NCBI GenBank assembly: GCA_023412195.1 | Contig: JAEYNZ010000140.1 | Span: 1 to 64,000 of the forward strand | Direction of reading: 5' to 3' | DNA from: Bacteroidota bacterium | GTDB lineage: Bacteria > Bacteroidota > Bacteroidia > Bacteroidales > Prolixibacteraceae | Length of the DNA stretch: 64,000 bases | Shown: one piece after another, positions 9,400 to 19,685 of the stretch | How the letters are laid out: each line of letters begins with the position of its first letter | Position numbering within the stretch: position 1 is the first letter of the stretch | The notes under the pieces: generated by a model | What the model saw: only the letters and a program-made list of their open reading frames with translations | The model's database searches: none | What the model was told of the DNA's origin: nothing | Position numbers and translations under genes: made by a program

Positions 9400-11112
9400 T
9401 TATTCGTTCACCAATTCAACGAACAAACCCTTTTCATTATTTTCTACCTTAACCAATTTATGCTTTGTGAGACCTTTGATTGCCTTATCCCATTTTTTAT
9501 TACTGAGTCCTGAATGTTCCCTCAACTGGTTCAATGACATTTCCGTATGAGGTTTCAGTATTTCGTAAACAAGTTTCTCTTCTTCTGTCAGTTCCGCTTT
9601 TTTCTTTTCAGGTTTCATCTGCGGAAAAAAAAGAACATCCTGGATAGATGACTGATTGGTCATAAACATGGTGAGGCGGTCAATACCCATACCCATTCCT
9701 GATGTAGGAGGCATCCCATATTCAAGTGCACGAAGAAAATCCTGGTCGATGAACATGGCTTCATCATCGCCTTTCTCCAGCAATTTCACCTGTTCCTCAA
9801 AACGTTCGCGCTGATCGATAGGATCATTCAGTTCAGAATAGGCATTTGCAATTTCCTTTCCGTTTATCATCAGTTCAAAACGTTCAGTAAGCTCAGGATT
9901 GTTACGGTGACGCTTGGTAAGAGGAGACATTTCAACAGGGTAATCAATAATAAATGTGGGCTGGATGAAGTGATGTTCACATTTTTCACCAAAGATTTCA
10001 TCTATGAGCTTGCCCTTGCCCATGCTGGGATCTGTAGCGATGCCCAGTTTATCACATATTTCACGCAGTTGTTGTTCATTTTTCCCAGAGATGTCGTACC
10101 CGGTATGTTCTTTTATGGCATCGGCCATTGTTACACGGGGATAGGGTGTTTTAAAATCAATTGTATTTTCGCCCACCTGAACTTTAGTAGTTCCGTGCAA
10201 AGCAAGGGCAACCCGTTCGACAATCTTTTCAGTAAAGCCCATCATCCATATGTAGTCTTTGTAAGCCACATATATTTCCATGGCAGTAAACTCCGGATTG
10301 TGGGTACGATCCATCCCTTCATTGCGAAAATCCTTTGCAAATTCATACACACCTTCAAAACCACCGACTATGAGCCTTTTCAGGTACAGTTCATTGGCAA
10401 TCCGTAGGTAAAGCGGAATATTCAGGGCATTATGGTGGGTAATAAATGGCCTGGCAGCTGCACCTCCCGGGATAGGCTGCAAAATGGGTGTTTCTACCTC
10501 CAGATACCCCTGTTCATTAAACATTTGTCTGATGGTATCTACAATTTTAGTCCGCTTTATAAAAACATCCTTGATTTTGGGATTTACGATCAGGTCGACA
10601 TACCGTTGGCGGTAACGCTGCTCGGGATCGGTAAAGGCATCATAGGTAACACCTTCCTTCTCCTTCACAACAGGAAGCGGATGCAGTGATTTATTAAGCA
10701 GCGTAAATTTCTTTACGTGTATTGTAATCTCTCCCATCTGGGTTGTAAAAACAAAACCTTCCACTCCAATAATGTCGCCGCGGTCGAGAAGCTTCTTGAA
10801 AACTTCGTTATACAAGGTTTTATCATCACCGGGACAGATTTCATCACGGCTGACATAAAGCTGTATGCGGCCAGTATGATCCTGTATTTCGACAAAGGAA
10901 GCCTTGCCCATAATGCGCTGGCTCATAATCCTGCCTGCCAGGCTGACATCCTGAAAATTATTTTTTTCTTCGCTGTATGTTTCTTTTATTTCTGCAGCAG
11001 TGGCATTTAATTTATATTCAGCTGCCGGATAAGGATCGATCCCAAGCTCACGCAACTTTGCAAGTGATTCTCTTCTGATAATTTCCTGTTCACTTAATTC
11101 CTGATGATTCAT
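9400..11112 (-). CDS. lysS: Lysyl-tRNA synthetase, class II
   Basis: Charges tRNA-Lys. With the ATG at 11112 ([10 protein letters not shown]) the protein is 570 aa. An upstream TTG at 11136 would add eight residues but lies inside the promoter -7 box, so it is rejected. The N-terminal OB fold is about residues 55-160. Class II motif 2 is [15 protein letters not shown] and motif 3 is [12 protein letters not shown]. After motif 3 comes a C-terminal extension of about 70 residues that looks like a winged helix ([18 protein letters not shown]). To my knowledge many Bacteroidota LysRS carry such a tail; its purpose is unclear. Confidence 0.95.
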   Translation of the reverse strand: MNHQELSEQEIIRRESLAKLRELGIDPYPAAEYKLNATAAEIKETYSEEKNNFQDVSLAGRIMSQRIMGKASFVEIQDHTGRIQLYVSRDEICPGDDKTLYNEVFKKLLDRGDIIGVEGFVFTTQMGEITIHVKKFTLLNKSLHPLPVVKEKEGVTYDAFTDPEQRYRQRYVDLIVNPKIKDVFIKRTKIVDTIRQMFNEQGYLEVETPILQPIPGGAAARPFITHHNALNIPLYLRIANELYLKRLIVGGFEGVYEFAKDFRNEGMDRTHNPEFTAMEIYVAYKDYIWMMGFTEKIVERVALALHGTTKVQVGENTIDFKTPYPRVTMADAIKEHTGYDISGKNEQQLREICDKLGIATDPSMGKGKLIDEIFGEKCEHHFIQPTFIIDYPVEMSPLTKRHRNNPELTERFELMINGKEIANAYSELNDPIDQRERFEEQVKLLEKGDDEAMFIDQDFLRALEYGMPPTSGMGMGIDRLTMFMTNQSSIQDVLFFPQMKPEKKKAELTEEEKLVYEILKPHTEMSLNQLREHSGLSNKKWDKAIKGLTKHKLVKVENNEKGLFVELVNE

Positions 11113-11133
11113 GTCCCTTAAAAAAAATTTCAG

Positions 11134-11141
11134 CAAAGATA
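11134..11141 (-). promoter_or_regulatory. -7 box of the lysS promoter
   Basis: TATCTTTG on the minus strand matches TAnnTTTG exactly, 21 bases before the chosen ATG. No clear -33 TTTG is seen. Its position rules out the upstream TTG start. Confidence 0.55.
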
Positions 11142-11203
11142 ATAAAAGATGCGGGTTTGCTTTTTCATGTTCGTACAGGCTGATAAAAATCCTCTGTAAA
11201 TGC

Positions 11204-11211
11204 TATCTTTG
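11204..11211 (+). promoter_or_regulatory. -7 box of the recJ promoter
   Basis: TATCTTTG matches TAnnTTTG and lies 25 bases before the recJ ATG. No good -33 element is visible, so the call rests on the -7 box and its position. Confidence 0.5.
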
Positions 11212-11236
11212 CAAATCCTGACCGAAAAAATATGCC

Positions 11237-12967
11237 ATGGAAAAAATATGGAACCTTAAAAAGCAGGGCGATCCGAATGAAATCAAGCATCTTTCGGCAG
11301 CGTTAAATGTTAACATGACCATTGCACGGTTACTTGTGCAAAGAGGTATAAAAACCTTCAACGAAGCCAAGGCTTTTTTCCGTCCACGCTTCAGCGATCT
11401 GCACGATCCTTTCCTCATGAAAGGCATGGCCGAAGCTGTGTCCCGTCTTGAAGTTGCCATTGCCACACAGGAAAAAGTGATGATTTACGGTGATTATGAT
11501 GTGGATGGTACCACGTCTGTTGCCATGATGTATATTTTCCTTACCAACAGGATCAGCCATCTGGAGTATTATATACCTAACAGGTACAGCGAAGGCTATG
11601 GGATCTCCAATAAAAGTATAGAATATGCACAGGAGAAGGGCATTTCACTTATCATTGCGCTTGACTGTGGTATTAAGGCAGTGGAGAAAATAAAGGATGC
11701 CAAAAATCGTGGTGTCGATTTTATCATCTGCGACCATCATAATCCCGATGAAGAGGTTCCGCCTGCCGTGGCCGTACTCGACCCGAAACAGCCCGACTGC
11801 AACTACCCCTATAAAGATCTTTCGGGATGTGGGGTAGGATTTAAGCTTCTGCAGGCTTATTGCCAGAAAAACAACATTGAACTTGAAGAAATATACGATC
11901 TTCTTGACCTGGTGGTAGTAAGCATTGCGTCCGACATTGTGCCAATCACAGGTGAAAACCGGGTACTTGCGTATTATGGCCTTAAAAAGCTTAATTCCAA
12001 TCCTGGAATGGGGCTCCAGACCATTATCAATCTTGCAGGAATCAATGGGAATGACATTACAATCAGCGACATTGTCTTTAAGATAGGCCCCCGGCTGAAT
12101 GCCTCCGGAAGGATAGAACATGGCAAGAAATCAGTTCAGATTCTTGTTTCAAATGATGAAGACAAATCAGATATCCTTGGGGAAGAAATAGATTCCTTTA
12201 ATGAAATCAGGAAAACACTGGACCGCGACATCACCCAGGAAGCCCTGGACATGATTGAGAAAAATCTTGATCTGAAAAGCCTCAACAGCACGGTTCTTTA
12301 TAACCGCGACTGGCACAAGGGAGTTGTGGGCATTGTGGCTTCAAGGGTAACAGAACAGTTTTACAGGCCCACAATAATCCTTACCGAATCCAACGGGCTG
12401 GCTACAGGCTCAGCGCGTTCAGTAAAAGATTTCGACCTTTACGAAGCCATAGGGAAGTGCAGCGATTTGCTTGAGTCTTACGGAGGCCATATGTATGCAG
12501 CTGGATTGACCCTTAAAATTGAAAATATACCTGAATTCAGGCGCCGCTTTGAAGAAATTGTTACTGCACAGCTTACCGATTTATCGCAGGTACAGTCGAT
12601 AGATGCCGATGCAAAAATCACACTGAGTGAAATAACACCACGCTTCTACAGGATCCTAAAGCAATTTGCACCATTCGGGCCGCACAACATGACCCCTGTT
12701 TTTATAACTGAGGATGTGTTTGATGCAGGTACCAGCAGGCTTGTTGGCAAAAACCAGGAACATCTGAAACTTGATCTCGTGGAACCCGATATCAACTCAG
12801 GAATTTTTCCCGGGATTGCTTTCAACCAGAAAGACAAATTCGACCTGATTACCTCAGGGCTTCCCTTTGATGTATGTTATTCAATTTCTGAAAATGAATA
12901 CAGGGGTAAGACAAGCCTTCAGCTTTTCATAAGAGACATCAAAAAAAGAGATTTTATCTCATTATGA
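11237..12967 (+). CDS. recJ: Single-stranded-DNA exonuclease RecJ
   Basis: 5'-3' exonuclease for single-stranded DNA in recombination and mismatch repair, 576 aa, the usual length. The DHH phosphoesterase motifs are in order: YGDYDVDGTT (near 84), CDHHN (near 164), then RLNASGR and the DHHA1 region with GGHMYAAG. A C-terminal OB-type domain follows. It is divergent from lysS and convergent with the HAD phosphatase gene. Confidence 0.95.
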   Translation: MEKIWNLKKQGDPNEIKHLSAALNVNMTIARLLVQRGIKTFNEAKAFFRPRFSDLHDPFLMKGMAEAVSRLEVAIATQEKVMIYGDYDVDGTTSVAMMYIFLTNRISHLEYYIPNRYSEGYGISNKSIEYAQEKGISLIIALDCGIKAVEKIKDAKNRGVDFIICDHHNPDEEVPPAVAVLDPKQPDCNYPYKDLSGCGVGFKLLQAYCQKNNIELEEIYDLLDLVVVSIASDIVPITGENRVLAYYGLKKLNSNPGMGLQTIINLAGINGNDITISDIVFKIGPRLNASGRIEHGKKSVQILVSNDEDKSDILGEEIDSFNEIRKTLDRDITQEALDMIEKNLDLKSLNSTVLYNRDWHKGVVGIVASRVTEQFYRPTIILTESNGLATGSARSVKDFDLYEAIGKCSDLLESYGGHMYAAGLTLKIENIPEFRRRFEEIVTAQLTDLSQVQSIDADAKITLSEITPRFYRILKQFAPFGPHNMTPVFITEDVFDAGTSRLVGKNQEHLKLDLVEPDINSGIFPGIAFNQKDKFDLITSGLPFDVCYSISENEYRGKTSLQLFIRDIKKRDFISL

Positions 12968-13004
12968 GTGTTAAAGGGGAACTGTGACCCGGTTATTTTA
13001 TGTA

Positions 13005-13658
13005 TTAACTGAAAAAGCTTAATTTCCCGGGCTGCATAAGCTCTGAAAGGTTTTTTACCACCTGTGTGCCGGTTTTCTCCAGCCGCTGAACCGACTGATG
13101 CCCGTCGGCAACCAAAACACAAGAAATACCCAGTTCCTGTGCAACTTCAAAATCATGGTTGGTATCACCTATCATCAGGGTATGCCCCTTGTTTATATTA
13201 AATGATTTTATCAGTTGCCGGCCCCTTTCCACCTTTGAAACAGCATAATGATCATCAAGTCCGGCCACACCTTCAAAAAAGTGATAGATTTCATTGTGCT
13301 TCAGTGTTTTCACAAGCATATCCTGGTGCATTGCCGAAAGGACAAACTGCCGGCAGCCCCTGTCTCTGAAATGTAAAAGGACCTCAACAGCCTTTTCATG
13401 TAAACTGCACCCAGCTACGCCTGTTTCATACAGATCGATAAACTCCTGTGCAGGTGTGGAAAAGTCCTCTGCTGCAAAATCAAAACCTATAGCCATATAA
13501 TAATCCTTTACAGGAAATGAAAAAACTTCCCTGTAGGAATGATGGCTTAGGAGGGGCAGTTTCCTTTTCTCCAGCAGGGAATTAATAGACATAAGACACA
13601 GGTTAAGGTCGTTCAGCAGGGTTCCGTTCCAGTCCCAGATGATGTTCACCTCCCCCAT
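13005..13658 (-). CDS. HAD-family phosphatase, phosphoglycolate phosphatase-like
   Basis: A haloacid-dehalogenase-type hydrolase of 217 aa that probably removes phosphate from a small metabolite. The nucleophile is Asp9 in DWNGTLL. Where most HAD phosphatases have a second aspartate two residues on (DxD), this protein has Asn11, a variant of one PGP-like subfamily that may alter acid/base catalysis. The C-terminal motif GDTNHDFEVA supplies the metal-binding acids. The start codon overlaps the stop of the acyltransferase by one base (TGATG), so the two are translationally coupled. Confidence 0.85.
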   Translation of the reverse strand: MGEVNIIWDWNGTLLNDLNLCLMSINSLLEKRKLPLLSHHSYREVFSFPVKDYYMAIGFDFAAEDFSTPAQEFIDLYETGVAGCSLHEKAVEVLLHFRDRGCRQFVLSAMHQDMLVKTLKHNEIYHFFEGVAGLDDHYAVSKVERGRQLIKSFNINKGHTLMIGDTNHDFEVAQELGISCVLVADGHQSVQRLEKTGTQVVKNLSELMQPGKLSFFS

Positions 13659-14797
13659 CAGATATCTTTTACCTTAAGTTTATTGATAACCGGATTTGCA
13701 TATAGTTTCAGAAAGCGTTCCCGAATATCGGTTATCGGGAAGTCGATATGGATCATTGCCTGTTCGATCATATGTTTGAAGACCTTTTTCTCATGGGATG
13801 AATACCGGTCGGTAAAACGAGGCTCAGGCATGAGCATGTCATATGCAATGTAATTGTTGGGCCAAAGTTTGAAATTTGCATAAATCTGCCGGTCGATAAG
13901 CTCTGCAAGTTCTTTTATCCGAAGGTTTTTTTCTTCGCCGTTTTTTGGATTCCTGAAATCAATTTCGATGGGGGTGCCAAAGGAGAACCGCATTCTGCCT
14001 TTGGGATTGAACATGCCCATCGACATACTTTTCAGGTCATCCTTATTGGTTTTCAGTTCACCGTAATGTTCCTTTTTAATCATTTCCTTCATCTTAGCCA
14101 GGCCACACGGTTCTATTTCGTAAGAAATTGAAACCGGAACAATATTCAATTCATTGAATCCTTCAGTAAAGCTTTTGGTATTGCTCATATTGAACATCTT
14201 CAGCAAACTTTCCTGCGTTTTGTCGAATCCATTTTTTGTCCGCCCTTCACGCTGGGCTATCCAAACAGAAAGGTTATCCCTGGTTATTGATTGCCGTATA
14301 AAATGTGAGACTTTCTTTGATGATTCCAGCAGTTCACGGGGAGGCAGGTTGCGTTTTATAATAAATGCACGGTTCAATTTAACGGCATGTTCTATCCATT
14401 CGTACAGTAACAGGTTGTTTCCGATGGCAACCTGGGTGGTATTCATCCCTTTGTCAAACATCAGGAGATTCATAAGGGCAGCATCAAGTATAATATCCCT
14501 GTGGTTGGAAATAAAAAGATAGGGTTTTTTCTTGTCAAGTGCTTCAAGACCTGTGCTTGTAAGACCGTCAGATGTTTTATTGATGATCCAGCTCAATAAA
14601 TCATAAATAAATGTACCCTGCAACTGATTGATCTTTTTAATCATCCGAAGTTGCAGCTTTACCATTTCAATTTTAGGCCTAGATTTAAACAGGTGTGTAA
14701 GAACACGTTCAAAGGCAGGATCCTTCAGCATCATCCTTATCTTTTCCCTGACTTCACTATCGTAATAGGGACGAATGTCATCAAAATTATATTCCAT
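13658..14797 (-). CDS. PlsC-like glycerolipid acyltransferase
   Basis: Transfers acyl chains, probably to a lysophospholipid or glycerol phosphate, at the membrane (379 aa). The catalytic motif reads NHRDIILD (about 98-105), with five residues rather than four between His and the second Asp. AQREGRTKNG fits the downstream phosphate-binding block. No obvious membrane-spanning segment is present, so it may be peripherally bound. It is the first gene of a two-gene operon with the HAD phosphatase. The exact acceptor is not known. Confidence 0.82.
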   Translation of the reverse strand: MEYNFDDIRPYYDSEVREKIRMMLKDPAFERVLTHLFKSRPKIEMVKLQLRMIKKINQLQGTFIYDLLSWIINKTSDGLTSTGLEALDKKKPYLFISNHRDIILDAALMNLLMFDKGMNTTQVAIGNNLLLYEWIEHAVKLNRAFIIKRNLPPRELLESSKKVSHFIRQSITRDNLSVWIAQREGRTKNGFDKTQESLLKMFNMSNTKSFTEGFNELNIVPVSISYEIEPCGLAKMKEMIKKEHYGELKTNKDDLKSMSMGMFNPKGRMRFSFGTPIEIDFRNPKNGEEKNLRIKELAELIDRQIYANFKLWPNNYIAYDMLMPEPRFTDRYSSHEKKVFKHMIEQAMIHIDFPITDIRERFLKLYANPVINKLKVKDI

Positions 14798-14835
14798 GTT
14801 GCTGTTTTTAAAGGCGACAAAGTAAATGAAAAAGG

Positions 14836-16878
14836 TTAAATTTTCACCCTGAACTGGAATTTAACTTCTGTTTTATGGTTTCCGGGTATTTCATTATAAC
14901 CCGTTCCAACAGAACCTGCTCCGGGATACAGGGTTTCTGAAAATTTAAGCCAAAAGTCGGTTTGCTTTCCAATCCGGCATTTCAGGTAAAGGTATGTCCT
15001 GAAGCCTTCACCATATAATGCTGGTATTGAAAAAGAGTACAGCAGATCATTTTCGTAAGCGTAGATCCGGGTGTTATAACTGTCGGTATGAAACCATGCC
15101 ATTCTTGCAGAAATATTAAACGGAAGACTGGAAGTTACCAACTGCACATCCTGAAACAAAAGAAGACCATGTTCGGTTTTCAATCCATGGTAAAAAACAT
15201 GCTCTACCCTGGATTTTAATATTACAGCCGGACAAGGTTGATATTGTAAATGCAGTCTGCTCTTTCTGATTTCCTCCGGCAGGTTTATATATTTATGATA
15301 CATACTGAATTTTTTATCCTTTTCTTCAATTTTATACCTGAGATAAAATTGTAATTTGCGGGAAACAATATAATCGGCTTGCAAAAAGATATCAAATCCT
15401 GCAGAGGGTGCAGCGGTAGTATATTTAATCCAGTCAAATTTGTAAATATCACTGTAGGCTGTTACTGATATTTTCCGTGCAGGCAGTATTTTGGCCCCCA
15501 GATATAAGCCCTTTTCATTGGCGGCAGTATTTCCTTCTGAAAAAGGCGCGGCCCACAGTGCATGATAATTCTGGTTAAATGAACGATAAAGTGCAGAAAG
15601 CTGAAGCTGGTCGTGCAAAAAGGCAGTAGCACCCTGTAAAAATGCTGTGCCACCCCGTTGTGAAACTGCGGCTTCCCCAAAGAACCGGTATTTACCCTTG
15701 CTGTAAAGATAGTCAGCACCTGCTGTAAAATTATTACTTCCCCTGAAACTAAAATGATTGTAAAGCTGTGGCGCAGGAAGCAATGGCAAGGAAAACTGTC
15801 TGTACAAAATGGTTGATCCTACCTTCAGGTTTCCTGAACGCCAGTTGATGATGCCTCCTGCATTCAAATCGCCTGTACTTTTTTTATCTTCAATTTCTCC
15901 TTTTGTACGATGATAGCCTGAAGTCTGGATACTTGTGAAATAACATCCGGAAGTATCTGAACAGACACGGTTTCCATCCATTTTTTTGTTTGAAATAAAC
16001 AAATCGAAGTTTGTATTACCTGCATTAAAAGTGGCCGAAGCACCTCTGAAGAAAAGGTTCTCATCAGCAGAAGTATAAGGGCGGATGCCCTGATTTGTTT
16101 TTGCAATGTTCTGGATGTTTAATGATTTGCCCATTGAAAAGCCCTGCCAGATGACCAGTCCCTGCCCGCTGCGTACAACAAAATCTCCCAGGATAAACCT
16201 ATTTATGAATTTGTTAACTTTTAAACTTATATGAGCAGAATGAAAATCAAAGCCCCTCGGATTGGCTCCTGAGAAAAAAGCTTCACCCGGATCTTTTTCA
16301 ACAGTGACTCCGGCAGATAAATATTCCGTGGAAATTAAGCGGTACCTGGAGTAAAGCCTTGCCCTGCTGCCTTCATAAGGAATGGAACTGTCAGCACGCA
16401 TTATATAACCCATGGCTTTTTGAACCGTCGCTGTACTGCGGGTCAGAAGTTCATGCCTGCCATATTTCATAACCCGGGCGAAGTCAGGTTTTACCTCTTC
16501 GGCTGGGCCAAACCAGATAAAAGGTTCAATTTTTAATAATAAATCAGGATAAAGGCCATCCACTGCATTCATTTCATAAATTGAAAAAAAAGCCCCATAC
16601 TGGTTCCGGTATTCCAGCAGTTTACTTATCTGGATATCATCAAGTAAATGTAGCTTCCCCAGATCCTCTGCAGTAGCGGTATTTACATTTAAAGGCCTTT
16701 CGGCATATGACTCCAGATCTTCAACAATAACTGAAGCATCTGTTTCATCATCAATATTCTCCAGGATGGATTCCACTACGGCTTCAACGGTCTGATCAGT
16801 AACAGACACCTTTACCTGGGCTGTGGCAAATTGTGTAAAAGCTATCCCAAGCAACCAGATTACAACGGTCCTTTTCAT
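14836..16878 (-). CDS. Helix-hairpin-helix protein with beta-barrel-like C-terminus
   Basis: A 680-aa exported protein. Residues 1-20 are a signal peptide. About residues 50-120 contain ComEA-like helix-hairpin-helix repeats (PLNVNTATAEDLGKL, LLDDIQISKLLEYRN). The remaining ~550 residues alternate short amphipathic strands rich in Tyr, Phe and Arg and end in FQFRVKI, as outer-membrane barrels do. The combination suggests a periplasmic DNA-contact module on a barrel, possibly in DNA uptake, but this is inference. It overlaps the preceding gene by four bases (ATGA). Confidence 0.7.
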   Translation of the reverse strand: MKRTVVIWLLGIAFTQFATAQVKVSVTDQTVEAVVESILENIDDETDASVIVEDLESYAERPLNVNTATAEDLGKLHLLDDIQISKLLEYRNQYGAFFSIYEMNAVDGLYPDLLLKIEPFIWFGPAEEVKPDFARVMKYGRHELLTRSTATVQKAMGYIMRADSSIPYEGSRARLYSRYRLISTEYLSAGVTVEKDPGEAFFSGANPRGFDFHSAHISLKVNKFINRFILGDFVVRSGQGLVIWQGFSMGKSLNIQNIAKTNQGIRPYTSADENLFFRGASATFNAGNTNFDLFISNKKMDGNRVCSDTSGCYFTSIQTSGYHRTKGEIEDKKSTGDLNAGGIINWRSGNLKVGSTILYRQFSLPLLPAPQLYNHFSFRGSNNFTAGADYLYSKGKYRFFGEAAVSQRGGTAFLQGATAFLHDQLQLSALYRSFNQNYHALWAAPFSEGNTAANEKGLYLGAKILPARKISVTAYSDIYKFDWIKYTTAAPSAGFDIFLQADYIVSRKLQFYLRYKIEEKDKKFSMYHKYINLPEEIRKSRLHLQYQPCPAVILKSRVEHVFYHGLKTEHGLLLFQDVQLVTSSLPFNISARMAWFHTDSYNTRIYAYENDLLYSFSIPALYGEGFRTYLYLKCRIGKQTDFWLKFSETLYPGAGSVGTGYNEIPGNHKTEVKFQFRVKI

Positions 16879-17717
16879 TTTATAAATATCTGGATAGATA
16901 CAGAAGATGTTATTCCAAGGTTGCCATGGTGGCTGAATCCCATATCAGCGGAGAGCATTCCTGTTTTATATCCAAAACCCGCAGTATATTTTGCAGGCTT
17001 ACCTGAAAATCCCAAACGCAATAGAAAGTTTTCAACCGGCATAAACTCGATACCTGTTTTATAAAGCGCCGGATGGACATCATCTTTTTCTGCCTCCATT
17101 GCCAGTAAAAGGGTTTTATCTAATTTGAACTGACAACCCGCACGGAATACTACGGGCATTTTTTCCTTCCCTTCTGCCCGGGTAATACCCCCTGAAACCG
17201 GATTGAAGATATGAATGCCCAGGTTAAGGATTTCGGTTGGCAGGTAAAGAATTCCTCCTTCAAAAGTTGCAAACCCCGTGGATCGTTCATTTTCAGGAAA
17301 CAACATGCTGAAATAATCCAGTTGAATTCCTGCTTTCCATTTTCCTGAAAGGTTTCTGGCATATGCAAGACCAATTTTATCTTCATGAAAGGTGCCTTTT
17401 CCAAACCTGTAGAGACTGAGTGCAAAATTTCCTTCACCTGACTGCACAGTGATTGTACCTGCAGCAAGTGAAAGTTCTTCGATACCAAACCTCGATTCAA
17501 CAAAAGCACCGGCAGCAACACCAGGTAATCCTGCCAATCCGGCCTGGTTGTGAAACCCTGCCCACAAATCGGAAAAAGAAACAGAAGCATGAGAAAGGGA
17601 AAGAGACCGGGCACCGGCCCTGTAATTTTCAATAGCGGCCAGAGTTGCCGGCATGAATAATGACAAAATGTTAAGAATACACCCGGCGAGGTATTTCTTT
17701 TCAGGGGAACACAACAT
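16875..17717 (-). CDS. Outer-membrane beta-barrel protein, PorV/PorQ- or FadL-like
   Basis: A 280-aa exported protein with an N-terminal signal region. The segment ARSLSLSHASVSFSDLW, then HNQAGLAGL, resembles the start of PorV/PorQ/UPF0164-type barrels, and strands such as YRFGKGTFHEDKIGLAYAR continue to the end. It precedes and overlaps the HhH-barrel gene by four bases. The pair is probably co-translated and may form one outer-membrane complex. No T9SS gene adjoins it, so a secretion role is not supported by context. Confidence 0.65.
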   Translation of the reverse strand: MLCSPEKKYLAGCILNILSLFMPATLAAIENYRAGARSLSLSHASVSFSDLWAGFHNQAGLAGLPGVAAGAFVESRFGIEELSLAAGTITVQSGEGNFALSLYRFGKGTFHEDKIGLAYARNLSGKWKAGIQLDYFSMLFPENERSTGFATFEGGILYLPTEILNLGIHIFNPVSGGITRAEGKEKMPVVFRAGCQFKLDKTLLLAMEAEKDDVHPALYKTGIEFMPVENFLLRLGFSGKPAKYTAGFGYKTGMLSADMGFSHHGNLGITSSVSIQIFIK

Positions 17718-17876
17718 GGTTTGAAAATTTGGGTATTCAGGTTTAACTATACATACCGGGGTTTTAACAAACTAAAAGAGCCTGATGTACATGCATTACT
17801 TTAATGAAGTAATTCCAGGTATATCAAACTCAGTGTCATAGGCTTAAATTTAGGGTTTACTTAAGTGTCAGCAGGT

Positions 17877-18383
17877 TCAGTTTGTCTTAAACTTATACTT
17901 CACTTCCGAAAGTTCCTGGTTGGCTTTAACGATCTTCTGCTTGAGGCTCTGTTTGAAGTTCACCATTTTCTCCATCAGCCCGGCATCACCTGTAGCCATT
18001 ATCTGTACCGCAAGAATAGCAGCATTCATGGCTCCGTTCACAGCCACTGTAGCCACCGGAATCCCGGGAGGCATCTGCACAATAGATAAAACTGAATCGA
18101 AACCGGCCATACTTGCATTGATAGGGACACCAATTACTGGAATGGGAGTCATTGCGGCAATTACACCCGGAAGATGAGCAGCCATCCCCGCTCCTGCAAT
18201 GATCACTTTAATACCCTTGTCCTTTGCACCCTTTGCAAAAGCTTCCACCTCATCGGGTGTACGGTGGGCAGACAAGGCATTCATTTCGAACGGAATTTCA
18301 AACTCCTCTAACAATTGTGCTGCCTTTGCCATCACATCCAGATCGGAGGTGCTTCCCATAATAATACTTACTTTTGGATCCAT
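17877..18383 (-). CDS. purE: N5-carboxyaminoimidazole ribonucleotide mutase
   Basis: Purine biosynthesis enzyme converting N5-CAIR to CAIR. At 168 aa it has class I PurE length. The N-terminal GSTSDLDVM and the SAHRTPDEV motif hold the active-site serine and histidine. GAGMAAHLPG and the downstream IGVPI stretch follow. It lies back to back with hpt, so de novo synthesis and salvage of purines are adjacent. Confidence 0.95.
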   Translation of the reverse strand: MDPKVSIIMGSTSDLDVMAKAAQLLEEFEIPFEMNALSAHRTPDEVEAFAKGAKDKGIKVIIAGAGMAAHLPGVIAAMTPIPVIGVPINASMAGFDSVLSIVQMPPGIPVATVAVNGAMNAAILAVQIMATGDAGLMEKMVNFKQSLKQKIVKANQELSEVKYKFKTN

Positions 18384-18491
18384 CTTTTAAAAAATATGCT
18401 TTCAGTTAATCAAATTGTTTTGTTATTTTGCCTTTTTAATTTCTTACGAAAATACACCATTATAGGTAGTTTTAAAAATAAATTTCTGTAA

Positions 18492-19034
18492 ATGAAACAA
18501 ATTAACATTCATGATAAAACCTTCAGGCTTTTTATCCCTCATGATGAAATCCATGCTACAGTCGTAAAAATGGCTGAAGAAATGACGCGGGAATTATCCG
18601 GGAAAAAGCCATTATTTATTTGCATTTTAAACGGCTCATTTATGTTCGCCGCCGAATTGTATAAAAATCTGGATATCATTGAAACTGAAATTTCTTTTGT
18701 AAAACTTGCATCCTATGATGGTGATTCTACAACAGGTGAGATCAAACAGCTCATTGGCCTGAATGAAAAGATCGAAGGCCGTACCGTGGTGGTGCTGGAA
18801 GATATTGTTGACAGCGGCCTGACAATTGATAACATTCTGGAACAACTGCAATACATGAAGCCTAAGGAAGTGAAGGTAGCTACCCTCCTGCTGAAGCCTG
18901 ATGCTTTAAAGAAAAATGTACAACTCGATTATGTAGGAATGGAAATCCCCAATGATTTTATTGTAGGATACGGATTGGATTACAATGGTTACGGCCGTAA
19001 TTTGGTTGATATTTACTCAGTTATTAATGAATAA
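18492..19034 (+). CDS. hpt: Hypoxanthine phosphoribosyltransferase
   Basis: Purine salvage enzyme joining hypoxanthine or guanine to PRPP, 180 aa. The PRPP-binding loop is VVVLEDIVDSGLTI (about 98-111). The flexible-loop region SYDGDSTTGEI and the C-terminal FIVGYGLDYNG also fit the family. It heads a tight plus-strand series: adenylate kinase begins within or a few bases after its end. Confidence 0.95.
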   Translation: MKQINIHDKTFRLFIPHDEIHATVVKMAEEMTRELSGKKPLFICILNGSFMFAAELYKNLDIIETEISFVKLASYDGDSTTGEIKQLIGLNEKIEGRTVVVLEDIVDSGLTIDNILEQLQYMKPKEVKVATLLLKPDALKKNVQLDYVGMEIPNDFIVGYGLDYNGYGRNLVDIYSVINE

Positions 19035-19044
19035 TACTACAAAC

Positions 19045-19620
19045 ATGTTAAACATCGTTTTATTTGGCCCTCCGGGAGCAGGGAAAGGCACACAGGCAGA
19101 ATTTTTAATTAATTTATTTGGATTGCTGCACTTATCTACAGGCGATTTATTGCGTAGCGAACTGGCTGCCGGCACAAAATTGGGAGTGGAAGCTAAAACT
19201 TATATGGATAAGGGCGAATTGGTGCCCGATGCAGTCGTCATTGGCATGATTGAGCACAAGTTAATCGCCAATCCCGATGCCAAAGGTATTATCTTCGATG
19301 GTTTCCCTAGAACAGTTGACCAGGCAAAAGCACTTGATGAACTGCTGGAAAAAAACCAGACACCAATCTCTGCCATGCTGGGGCTTGAAGTGGAAAAACA
19401 GGAACTTATCGACAGATTGCTCAGCCGTGGTAAAGTATCGGGAAGAGCTGATGACCAGGACCAGTCTGTGATTGAGAACCGCATTAATGTTTACAATGAA
19501 AAAACAGCTCCCCTCATTGACTATTACAGCAAACAGGGCAAATACCATGGTATTAATGGCATGGGAACCATTGATGAAATTGCGGGACGCCTAAGGCAGG
19601 TAATAGATCGCATTAAATAG
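19045..19620 (+). CDS. adk: Adenylate kinase
   Basis: Equilibrates AMP, ADP and ATP. The ATG at 19045 gives [17 protein letters not shown], with the Walker A loop near the start as usual for this family, and 191 aa. An in-frame ATG at 19027 overlaps the end of hpt and would add six residues. Further motifs are the AMP-binding STGDLLR, DGFPRT and the LID start [11 protein letters not shown]. The LID is short, with no zinc cysteines. Confidence 0.95.
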   Translation: MLNIVLFGPPGAGKGTQAEFLINLFGLLHLSTGDLLRSELAAGTKLGVEAKTYMDKGELVPDAVVIGMIEHKLIANPDAKGIIFDGFPRTVDQAKALDELLEKNQTPISAMLGLEVEKQELIDRLLSRGKVSGRADDQDQSVIENRINVYNEKTAPLIDYYSKQGKYHGINGMGTIDEIAGRLRQVIDRIK

Positions 19621-19685
19621 TTGAAATTTATCCTGAAAAGACTTTCAGGAAAGCACCTTTCACACCGGGCAAAACAAAATATTAT

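Noticed and set aside
11112..11136. Longer LysRS from the upstream TTG
   Set aside because: That TTG falls within the TATCTTTG promoter box, so it would not be in the mRNA.
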